Source of the DNA: Geosmithia putterillii
Lineage: Eukaryota; Ascomycota; Sordariomycetes; Hypocreales; Bionectriaceae
Length of the DNA stretch: 64,000 nucleotides
Reading direction: 5' to 3'
NCBI GenBank assembly: GCA_900188575.1
Contig: FYEU01000292.1
Span: 434,268-498,267 of the forward strand
Of the stretch, positions 23,545 through 33,467 are shown in pieces. Made by a program: the position numbers and the translations under genes. Numbering within the stretch: the first letter of the stretch is position 1; each line of letters starts with the position of its first letter. Under the pieces are notes generated by a model that was given only the letters and a program-made list of their open reading frames with translations, searched no databases and was not told where the DNA came from.

Positions 23545-24341
23545 ATGGCTCCTGCTCCCAAGGTCACGCTCTACGTTGACACCGTGAGCCCGTTCGGATA
23601 CATCGCCTACCATGTCCTCCGGGTGAGTCATGACGAGCATTCCAGACGGAACAGACGGATAGGATGAGGCTAACGGTGGCGACATAGAATGATCCGGTCT
23701 TCCGAGGCTGCGAGGTCACGTACGAACCTGTCTTCCTGGGTGGCATCATGGTAATGAGTGGCAATCAACCGCCCAAGGACATTAAGAGTAAGCTGCGAAT
23801 TTTGCGGCCGCTTCGTTGGCGGGAATCACACTGACAACAGAGACCCACAGACAAGGACAAGTGGACAAACAGAGAGCGTAAGCGGTTAGCGACCTTGTTC
23901 AACGTGCCGATGAATGAGGAAATGCCCCCTAACTTCCCGCCCTTGACTCTGCCCGTTGTACGGGCCCTCACTGTGATCCAGCAGCAACTTGGCGAGGAGA
24001 GTCTGGCGGCTGCCCTAGACACTTTATTTGAAGAATTCTTTGTCAAGCACACGCCTACGCACGAGCCTGCATCTCTTGTTCGTGTCCTCTCCCAGTGCCT
24101 CGGCGACGAGGCAGAGGCCCGCCACATCATCGAGGCCACGGCCACAGACCCGGTCAAGAAGGCGGTGCAGGCCAAGACGCAGGCCGCCTTTGACTCGGGC
24201 GCTTTTGGCCTGCCGTGGATGGTGTGCACCAGGCCAGACGGGACGTCTGAAGGGTTCTGGGGCGTCGACCACTTTGCTGTGGTGGCAGATTTTCTTGGCC
24301 TCTCGAGGCCGACTACGGGAGCTTGGAGATCTATGCTGTAG
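23545..24341 (+). CDS. Kappa-class glutathione S-transferase / DsbA-like isomerase
   Basis: Model: join(23545..23622, 23688..23787, 23851..24341), 222 aa, the standard length. The protein has the DsbA-type thioredoxin fold of GST kappa and 2-hydroxychromene-2-carboxylate isomerases. The N-terminal strand VTLYVDTVSPFGYIAYHVL carries the catalytic Ser of the SP motif. The helical insertion starts at KWTNRERKRLATLFNVPM, and the fold ends with FGLPWMVCTRPDGTSEGFWGVDHF, containing the family cis-Pro and final helix. Kappa GSTs conjugate or isomerise with glutathione in mitochondria or peroxisomes; I see no obvious mitochondrial presequence. The third-exon acceptor CCACAG gives KNKDKW; an AG 10 nt upstream would shift the frame. 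It converges on histone H3. Confidence 0.88.
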
Positions 24342-24934
24342 ATTACTGCTTTATTGAAATAACGGCTTTGTTGAAATAACACATGATTGAGCCACTCTAT
24401 AAATAGTATGTGCTTCTGTGACCAACGTGACCATGCGTATGCTTCCAACGCAATAAACCGAGTACTCACACTTATGCGTGTACATTCCTCATCGCGACAT
24501 CCCGCGGGCGCGCCGCCATGTGGTTATGGACACTTCCATACGTCGGGAGACGGCCTACGACCCGCTGTCACAAATACGCGGGGTGCACTTTGACTGGAGT
24601 AAGTGCCAAGCAGATGGCATTGCGTGACATGCTGCTACTTGTTTATTGCCAATAACGCGCGTCGCGTCGATTTCACCAGTGTCGCGTGCGTATAAGCAAA
24701 GCGTGCTACGATTCACTTGCTATGGAAATGAGGCAAAGAGGTGTTCAAGTCATCATAAGGCTCTGTGCCTGTTGCATTGGTGGGCAGCTCCTGTAACTGC
24801 AAAGTAATGTACAACCCAAACGTTCTGATCGTAACGCCAATGATTATCCCCGAAACCATGAATCCCTCGTGTCAAAAGCAAAATATCGTGAACCGCCCAA
24901 AGTGTCAAGTGTGAAAAATCCCATCATCCATAGC
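24342..24934 (+). other. Intergenic, convergent GST/H3 3' region
   Basis: No gene is seen. A direct repeat of TTGAAATAAC occurs just after the GST stop, and the remainder probably contains both 3' untranslated regions. Confidence 0.6.
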
Positions 24935-25409
24935 TTAGTTGCGCTCACCGCGGAGGCGGCGGGCAAGCTGGATGTCCTTGGACTGGATGGTGACACGCTT
25001 GGCGTGGATGGCGCACAGGTTGGTGTCCTCGAAGAGGGAGACGAGGTAAGACTCGACCGACTCCTGGAGGGCGCCGATAGCAGAGGACTGGAAGCGGAGG
25101 TCGCTCTTGAAGTCCTGAGCAATCTCACGGACCTGTTGTAGTACCGTTAGTATATTGTTCGATGACACGATGATCATATGGATGGATGCAACTTACCAGG
25201 CGCTGGAAGGGGAGCTTGCGGATCAGGAGCTCAGTCGACTTCTGGTAGCGACGGATCTCACGGAGAGCGACGGTACCGGGCTTGTAGCGGTGAGGCTTCT
25301 TGACACCACCGGTAGAGGGGGCGCTCTTGCGAGCAGCCTTGGAGGCCAGCTGCTTGCGGGGAGCCTTGCCACCAGTGGACTTGCGGGCGGTCTGCTTGGT
25401 GCGAGCCAT
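24935..25409 (-). CDS. H3: Histone H3
   Basis: Model: complement(24935..25132, 25197..25409), 136 residues including Met, with one 64 nt intron (GTAAGT...ACAG) between Leu and Val in FQRL|VREIAQ. Core nucleosome histone. The tail ARTKQTARKSTGGKAPRKQL carries the usual modifiable Lys4, Lys9 and Lys27 contexts (KSAPSTGG). The globular part, including IGALQESVESYLVSLFEDTN and the end RRLRGERN, matches the canonical fungal form. It is transcribed away from histone H4, 1.74 kb distant, and shares with it an exact 14-mer promoter element. Confidence 0.98.
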
Positions 25410-25514
25410 TGTTGATGATGTTGGTTGGAGGTTGTTGTGGTGGGGTGTGGTTGAGAGAAGTGGGTGTGTGATGAAGGAAAGAAAAGACCGGAGAGGGGGA
25501 GGGCGGGGGGATGC

Positions 25515-25521
25515 TTTAATA
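25515..25521 (-). promoter_or_regulatory. TATA-like element of H3
   Basis: TATTAAA on the minus strand lies 106 bp before the H3 start codon, a plausible place for a TATA element. The assignment rests on position and sequence only. Confidence 0.4.
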
Positions 25522-25773
25522 CCCGTCAAGCGCGTTCTGATTTGGGGTGGGTGATTTGAGTTGCAGCCTGATCCATGCGTCAGAAATTGTGTGCGCGCGC
25601 CTTTACGCGTGCACCATGGAAAAGAGGGCGAAACAAGGGTGGCTTAGGTGGGCAAAAAACACTGGAACTGGGCGCCAGCTTTGGTGCGTTTTTTGGAGGG
25701 GGAATGGACCAGCCCCCCCTGCAGGGTCAATGATCAGTAGCGCAGCATTCCTGAAATAGGAAAATGCAACAGA

Positions 25774-25787
25774 GCCGATTTTTGATT
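25774..25787 (-). promoter_or_regulatory. Histone promoter 14-mer, H3 copy
   Basis: Plus-strand GCCGATTTTTGATT, identical to 26864-26877. The last bases run into GATTGGCC, so the minus strand also reads CCAAT. It lies about 365 bp before the H3 ATG. Confidence 0.55.
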
Positions 25788-26863
25788 GGCCACATCTTCT
25801 GCCGATATCTTTACTCGTACCGCTTGCTGTAACAAAGAAGGAACCACCGCGTCGGAGTCCCGAACGGCAGGAGCAAAACTGACCTCTTGCCTCCTGATCT
25901 AACAATCTACCTCGTAGTACGAATGCTCCGCACAACAGTCACATGGGTACGTACTGTTATTATCTTTGCTTTTGTCTGCCTTATGACTGCCGTTTAGCAG
26001 TGTTATTACTGCTCCATGGGGCTTAGTACGGCTACAATCCTGACTACGAGTGGCAATACCTGTACATGTACTCCGTACTCGTGTGAATACTCGTGCGATG
26101 CAGATGCTTGGTTAAACTAGTTTTGAACGTATTACTTCGTAGACAGCAAGATTCCTGGAGATATTAATGCGTAATAGTAATGATGAAGCATAGTAGTCCC
26201 GATCTTAGTCTCGTGCAATGACTTTTTTTGGGTGATAGTACGGTTCTGCGTATCTTCTCACTTAAACTTTCTGAGACCATATTGCCACTTTCAACGTCTG
26301 AAGGTATCATTCGATGTATATTTGAACAAGTGTCAATCAATGGCCAGCACCAACATATTTACCGTACAATAGACAAAAAGTCGTAGATTAAAAAGAAAAA
26401 GTGCAGAATTAACAAGAATATTATAATCTACAGAATACACGTTATCGCCCCATGAATTAAGCGTTGATAACATAATTACGAGATGAGCGTTAATGCAGGG
26501 TAGGCAGTTCTCAGCGATGGTCAACTTACTCGCATCAAGTATTACTCTGTATGACACAGTCGGCCAAGGGGGCCACTGCCGGCGGCATGTACAATCGCGG
26601 CAGCTAAGGATGATAATCTCTCAGACAATATGGGATTATTGGTAATAGGTCTTGCCAGACGAGGTCAAGGCCCAGCCTTCCTTTCCTGATGGACCCAAAT
26701 CGCGACACGGGTCCACGGTGCAGGACAAACGCGAGCAAGGAAATGGCGTCGTCATTCCCAGCTGCATCGTGCCTGAGACTGATGCGACCGTGCGGCGCGC
26801 ATTTCCCAATATTCGGTGGGAAAAGCCCACCACCCCGGCCAAGGACCAAGCGGGGCTTGAAAG

Positions 26864-26877
26864 GCCGATTTTTGATT
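26864..26877 (+). promoter_or_regulatory. Histone promoter 14-mer, H4 copy
   Basis: GCCGATTTTTGATT, identical to the H3 copy, about 277 bp before the H4 ATG. The CCAAT overlap of the H3 copy is absent here (GATTCGCC). Confidence 0.55.
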
Positions 26878-27153
26878 CGCCCAAACGCCGTGTTATTTTT
26901 CGACTGACCCTGGCCCCTAGGTGATCGCGTCTCGCAGGAAAGACGCCCCCACCTTTCCACACACGGGGATGCACGGGGTTCCCTTGCTGCCGCGCGCCGC
27001 GACTGATCTGTTGATTTGGCCCACCTGTACTTAAGCAGTCGGGCGCCCCCCCATTCTACGACCTTTTGGAATCTCTCATCCACATTCGACTCTTTGTCAA
27101 ACTCCATCACCACAACCTCTACCCTTTTTTTCCCACACACCCCCACTATCACA

Positions 27154-27670
27154 ATGACTGGACGTGAGTTGCACCCTTCTACCTCATACCCCGCGTTCCA
27201 TATATGCGGTTTTGAGAGCCTCATCGGGCTTGATCCTCATGGATATAGGAACACGGGCATCGCATCGATTATTAAAGACACTGTACTGACCATGCAACAG
27301 GCGGCAAGGGCGGCAAGGGTCTCGGCAAGGGCGGCGCCAAGCGTCACCGCAAGATTCTCAAGGACAACATTCAGGGTATCACCAAGCCCGCTATCCGTCG
27401 TCTCGCGCGCCGTGGTGGTGTCAAGCGTATCTCTGCCAGTAAGCCACTCCATCAACCGTACCCCTCTGACTCTCGCCGCATTGGCTAACGCGCCACCCTT
27501 TTACAGTGATCTACGAGGAGACCCGCAGCGTCCTCAAGACCTTCCTCGAGGGTGTTATCCGTGATGCCGTCACCTACACTGAGCACGCCAAGCGCAAGAC
27601 TGTCACGTCGCTCGACGTCGTCTACGCTCTGAAGCGCCAGGGCCGCACCCTGTACGGTTTCGGTGGTTAA
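27154..27670 (+). CDS. H4: Histone H4
   Basis: Model: join(27154..27163, 27301..27438, 27507..27670), 103 residues including Met, with introns of 137 and 68 nt. The first exon has only ten bases (MTG plus the first base of Arg). The second begins GKGGKGLGKGGAKRHRK and continues KDNIQGITKPAIRRLARRGG. The third runs from MIYEETRSVLKTFLEGV to RQGRTLYGFGG. This is a complete canonical H4 that pairs with H3 in nucleosomes, divergent from the H3 gene. Confidence 0.98.
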
Positions 27671-30600
27671 GCGAGCGTTGCTTTTTGTTTCGTTGGTGTC
27701 TGCTTTGACATGCCTGTTATGAACTTTGTTGTTGTTGTTGCCAGTCGCGCTTGGGTTCCACCCCCCAGAGCGCTCGGACGGTTTATACGCGACGCGTGTG
27801 CGTACCTTGGTCAAGGCGGGACATGCCGGCCATTGTAGGGTGTTACTTCATGATGACTATGGGAATCTGGTCTTGCTTTTGGGTGTTTTGTACCATACGG
27901 GAAATGGGTGGCTCGCATTTGGGGATAATCGAAACTGGTCTTTCAATCGGGCCTTGAAATGAACAAACAAACAAAATGCCTTGCTCTGTGACGAACTCCG
28001 AGTGTGCTCGTATTGTGTATGTCTTACGACACGCGCCCCTTTAGTGGGCCAGAAACACAAATTCTGATCTATGGGCATACTGGTTTGTGTACTCGTGGTT
28101 TAGTAGCATGGTACATGTATGTGTCGATTATCTGTAAGGGACTCGTTAGATAATCGTACTATTGTCTGGCTGCCTATATGTCCCTTCAAAACCTGTAAGT
28201 GAGTAAGATGAGAAAAGTGTTGGTAGTTGCCAGTGAAGTCAATGAAGTCGTCTCGCGACCGTTAGCTTGCTCCTGCTCCCATTTGCTAGGCCTCGATTCT
28301 TCCTTTGTCCCCCCAGTGGCTTATTCTCTTAGTGATTTGCCTTCTTGTGATCATGTACTCATCTTTGTTCACGTAGCCCTGTGTACTCTCTAGCAACGAT
28401 GCAGTGTGAGCGGAATCATCTACTCCTGCTTCCCTCTTTGTAGGTAGTTGTTCAGCGTTGGGCCTACGCAGGTACGTTGTTCGTCTTGCAATACTTTTCT
28501 CATCAACTAAATTCTCGGTTGATTGATGTGTATGTTTCTGATCGTCGCGTTTTCCAGCCCATGCACTTGGTCGACTGGGTACGGTGGTCTCTGTGCGCGT
28601 TGACTCTGTCACTCGCGGGTTTGCTGCCCTCTTTTCATTATAATCTGATCTGAGAGTACCATAAGAGAAAATAATCTTGTATGTACAAATAATGAGAATC
28701 GCCCATCCCTTGAAATTTGAGCCGGCTGTCGATGAGGCTTATGTTCGTTTAGTAAGACCAGCCCCGGTGCATGTGGTTCAGCGTCAACAACACCTGAGCA
28801 CGCGAGCCGAAGACTTTTAATGCAAATGTAACATTCCTAACTGTAATTATTCAATAGTAATAGAATAGAAGTTGCTGTTTGTATTTTGTTTGTATTCCAA
28901 GTCGCAGAACTTCCGTGGAGATAGAAGTTGGCGATCCAGTGTCGTTCGTGCCTCATCCTCGTCATCGTGCTAGACGCTCATACATGGCTACTCCTGTCGG
29001 GATTTCAAGTCAAACCTTACTGGAAAGCTCTTATGGGAATTAGTTCATCCTCTTTGGTTAGTCCGGTGCCTACGTAGCTTGACAGTTTGGCTGGGAGTAT
29101 GATTCTGGCGATCTGTGTGCTGTGGGGCCTCTGCAGCATCGAACGTGGTATATCGTGGCTTGTACGTCGAACTCGTCATCACTATTCATGGGATAACCAA
29201 TAAATCATTGGAGAAGACTGATTACACGATGGATGTCAGCCTCCCCTTTTCAGCCTTACTCATGTATCCGTGAGTCACCGAGGCCTGGTCGCGATGCCAA
29301 CACCCCAGATAATGCGCATTCACACAACTTCACGCTCATCAGCCCCTCATAGTATAGCCACATGATACGATATGAAAACTTCTAGGCAGCTACTATGTGT
29401 CACTGTTTAGTTCTCTGCATTTCAACTGGACATGGATTGGCCTATGTGTAATACGATGGTCATGTGTCCTGCAATCCTGGTATACAATCTGACGTGTCGT
29501 TGAGGATCCTGGCGTGAATCTTGGACGTGAAAAGAAGAGTAGAACTACTTGCAATGGTGCGTTGTAATTTCATGGGATTTGGTTCTATCGTGCCCACTGC
29601 CAGGTATCCTCCAAGATTATGGAGCTTGGCGATATTGTTACTGGAGATCTGGCAGCGATTGGTGATAAGATACATGTAGGCAACCACTTACACTACTGGG
29701 ACATTGCTTTGTATGGAAGTAGCGCCTGTCACACTTTGGTCAGGTAAACAGGCTACCCGCCACCCGCAAAAAAAGCGGCGGATTGAAAGAAACTAATGGC
29801 ACGTTGGTAATACGCCTAGAAAGGATTAGAAAGCGCATGGGGATGCGCGGCAATACGGAGAATACAGAATGGCCGAGTACATAGTAACATCGACATCGGA
29901 CGACGTTTTATCCACGTGCCGCGGTCCCAACTAAGAAGCGAACCGCGGATGCAGCGGGGCCGGGACGGCCGCCAACCCCGTTTGTCAAACCCCATTCCCA
30001 CACAGGACGGCCACAAAGGGTCGCACAACAGTGTATGGCACTTAGCACAACAGGGCTACACGATTCCGATCCGCATATTCGTCCTTCGGCAGTAATCGCG
30101 CCCAGGAACTCTCTAGACTGAGCCGCCCATGCAGAATAAAGGGAGGGGTGTGTTGTTTACAGTTTAATACAATAGGGATCAGTTTGAGAATGGACGGGCC
30201 TCGACTTGGCGAAATGTTTGCGTACCACGCAAGCGAGACCGAGCGGCATAGAGGCGGAGAGTCTAGACAGACCTTTACGTCGCTCTGTGCCCTCCCAAAG
30301 AAGGAGAAGATGCACGTCGGTGGTTTAGCTCGGTTCCCGGCGACCTCCACAACCACCCCAGCGGCTTGGAGCCCTACCTGTATTTTGGCTGCCGAATTGT
30401 TGTGAGACAGCCTTGGGTGTGGCGCATGGGGGACGAGAAGAAAAACGTGGGGTTCCATCGGACTGGCCTAGCGTTAAGAATATGCAGGTCAGTCAGTGCC
30501 GTAGTTCTGTGCACTACCGCCAAGAAATCCCCGTACAGCCTTGGACACTTTGGCTAAGTTGCTAAGCAAAACGAATGCTGTGTTGTTCTAAGCATCTCGG

Positions 30601-31590
30601 TATTATTTGTCAACCGGGATGAAGCCACGAAAGGATATTCTCGCCGTGCGGGCTGAAGTGGTGCTGCATTGCATAATGGTCCCAGCTCATGGGTGTGAGA
30701 GTTGCAGCATTTGTTGCTCTTGTTCCGTACTTCTAAGTAAGCCCGACTGTTTCCGACAAGACAATGAACCGGCACCGGCGCCCACGATCGGACAAGAAGC
30801 ACACCATCGACCGAAACATCCCTCCGTGTGACTGTACTTCCGGGTGAGTCCATTGCCAGTAAATGTATGAATGGGGTGATTAACAGTCGGGCTCAGCTGT
30901 TTGCCCAACATACGTCCGTGGGTGAGTCGACAATGGTGAATTATTCCATATCCCCTCAAACCATCGTAGTCGCTGCGGACCTGGATGTTTGGGGGCGGCT
31001 GCTTGGTCCACACGCAAGAAGGATCAATACTCTATCGAGAAGGAAGGGGGCGTGAGCGGTTGGCAGGTGGTTGGATTGTGGGCAGTTGGATCGTGCATCC
31101 GTACGAGGTGGACATAGTACAGTAAGAAGCGGCTGACAATCAACGTCCGTATCCCGAGGCCAGAACTCGGCCTGCTCGTAGATGCATTGGCAAGGAATGC
31201 GTCGGGACCATGCCGGATCGCTCCTCAGCCGGAAGAGTGTCCGGAGTCTTAGGCTGCAAGGTCCAGACCAAGCTGGATTTATGCCGGTCCATGGATGTTT
31301 GTGTGGCTGAGCTCTTGGCAGCCACAGTTACGATTGGCTACCAAGGCTATGTAAGCGGGAAAGCAGAAACGGCCAGTCCGACCTAGGACAAAAGACGAGG
31401 CAACGTGTGTGTGTGTGCGTATGCGCGCGGAAAAATCTGTTTTCGACATGCATCCGAATCCCCCAAAGAAGAGAAAACTCAACAGTCTACAATCATTACG
31501 CGTATCAAACAGCATGGGAGCTTTGATTTGTTCCTTGATGCTGCTTTTTTTAGGCGGCAGGGTAAAATTTTGCACTTCACATATACGAGT

Positions 31591-31608
31591 ACACACACAC
31601 ACACACAC
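31591..31608 (+). repeat. (AC)9 microsatellite
   Basis: A perfect dinucleotide run. A (GT)6 run lies 190 bp upstream at 31405-31416, so the two are complementary in sense. Confidence 0.9.
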
Positions 31609-33410
31609 GAACGCACTCTGCACCGTGGTAATACTCCGTATGCACACTCATGCACACACCTGTAGCCCCTGCTTCTTTGACTCATCGTAAACCCGGGATT
31701 CTGGATGACACTAAAAGAGTTTTCCTCGTTTGTGTCAAGGCCAGTGAGTGAGAGAGTGAGAGAGTGTGTGTCACTTCGGAGTTAAATGCGCTGTTCTGGA
31801 TGTCGGGCGGTCTTGTCGAAGAGGGCCCCGAAACGTTCCAGTCCACGGCCCCCAGGCGGTCACGAGGCCAAGCGGAGACGGCCGCGTCTCCCAAGCGAGC
31901 TGCGGCCAAGCTGCCTAGAAGGCATCGGGGAGTGCCTATTACCCTTAGTACCCAACATTACAGAGACGGATATCGGAGTCATGTGAGCAAAATAAACACG
32001 TGAGATTCTGCCTGGGCCAAAATGCCCAGAGATGCCCAGAGGAGCCACTCGTGAATGGCAGCCCCAGCTATTCGTATACGAGTACGGAGTACGGGGAGCA
32101 AAATAAACTATTGCCAGAATTACGCACCTACGGGCGGTCTAAGTAAGGGCTTTGAGCTCCCGGGGTGGCCCACTGGCTGTACGAAGGAATGGACCGTGGT
32201 TGAATTAACGGTGGCCGAGGCATCGTCTTGGATGTGTCTCGTGACTTGCGTTGTCTTGCTGGACTGGTTCATGGAATGTGGCGGACTGTGGCGGAAACAA
32301 TGCAGTGACTAAGCCATGGTGCACCCATAAAGAACACTGTGTGGCTTAGCAGCCCTGAACCTGGCTTGCCCTTGAGAGGTTCCGCAACTCCTCAACCAAT
32401 GATATCCAAGAGATTCCCGTCCAGTACGTCACCATCGTACTCGATCCAGTACAGATTCTCCGTATGTGTCCCAGTCCCCGGCGAAACCGGTTGATGCAGC
32501 GTGGGACCTACGTATTTCTCAGCTACGGCCATCGGCTGCTGTTACGTAGACGGGCCTCTAACACGGGTTTTTCGTGGTCTCAGTCGTGGCCCCTGGGCTG
32601 GTTGGCTGATGGCTTCTATTATTGGTCTGCATAACTGTGCCTCAGGACTGGTAGATACTCGTACACGAGTTGTTGTGCATTGGTAGAGGTGAAATCATCG
32701 ACTGCGTCAATGACAGGCACAACGCACTGTCCGGTACGGTGATCACTGATCCCACATCTCCATGTCCCAAAAAGTTGGTTGTTCAGTGCCAGACATTACA
32801 TGTGCTACTCCTCTACCTCTATCCTAGCCTGGTGACCAGCTAGGTATGTCATTGTATCAAATAGGAAACGCTGTTGCGCTGCTACGGTGTTTGCATCTGG
32901 TCCGTGGAAGCAACGAGCACCTTCTGTGTAGCCAATTGTTAGCTTAACAAGCAAGTCACGAGACTCGGTAGAAAACAAGGACAAGGGAGGGGAAAACAAT
33001 CAATCACGCCTGAAGAGCGGTGCTCTCTACTAAATCTCTCGAAGAGTGCCCGTCATTCACTATACAGACTGCTCACAGATCTTTCTCGATATCATGACAT
33101 ATGCCTGCCGCGTGTTCAAGCTGCTGATATCATGTTAAAAAGAAGGGTCCGGTCTCTTCCATAGCAGTGTGGAGCCATTTCTTAGTATTCCGTACAACGT
33201 ACGTATTATGTGGGTCCACAGTAAGAACACTCACACCCGACAGTGGACACACACCTTGATCAGGCCACCCCTCCCCCCTCTCTAAAGGCCCGGCGCCGCC
33301 GTCGATCCACAGGCAGCGCTACGAGCATTATACGTAGTCCGCTGTACGGGAGTACTCATAGACGGTTCTACCCCAAGCCGCTACTATATTAACATCGCCC
33401 TCCCAGGCTT

Positions 33411-33419
33411 TTTGCCACT
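33411..33419 (-). promoter_or_regulatory. PACE-like box before Rpn4-like gene
   Basis: TTTGCCACT on the plus strand is AGTGGCAAA on the minus strand, one base from the yeast PACE consensus GGTGGCAAA, to which Rpn4 binds. It is 49 bp before the start codon. Confidence 0.35.
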
Positions 33420-33467
33420 TCCGTAAACTTCATTTTTGCTCTCTCCCCACAATCATCTCACATCATC

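Larger units (their letters stand above)
25410..27153. promoter_or_regulatory. Divergent H3/H4 promoter region
   Basis: These 1744 bp separate the H3 and H4 start codons. The stretch holds an exact 14-mer near each gene, a TATA-like site for H3, and overlapping GTACATGTAC and GTACTCCGTAC motifs at 26062-26078. The middle part (about 25.9-26.6 kb) is AT-richer and shows nothing recognisable. Confidence 0.6.
27671..33467 (+). other. 5.8 kb without a recognisable gene
   Basis: Six frames give only short open frames with no family resemblance, and I saw no tRNA or 5S rRNA. The stretch contains GT/CA microsatellites (31405-31416, 31591-31608), one exact GTACGGAGTAC (32082-32092), and at its end a TATA-like TATATTAA near 33385 and a PACE-like box. 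It may be partly a long promoter and leader for the regulator at 33468. Confidence 0.55.

Noticed and set aside
30315..30350. tRNA A-box-like TGGTTTAGCTCGG
   Set aside because: No B box at suitable distance and no cloverleaf could be drawn.
31405..31608. (GT)6 and (AC)9 as a hairpin element
   Set aside because: Complementary simple repeats 190 bp apart are expected by chance between microsatellites.
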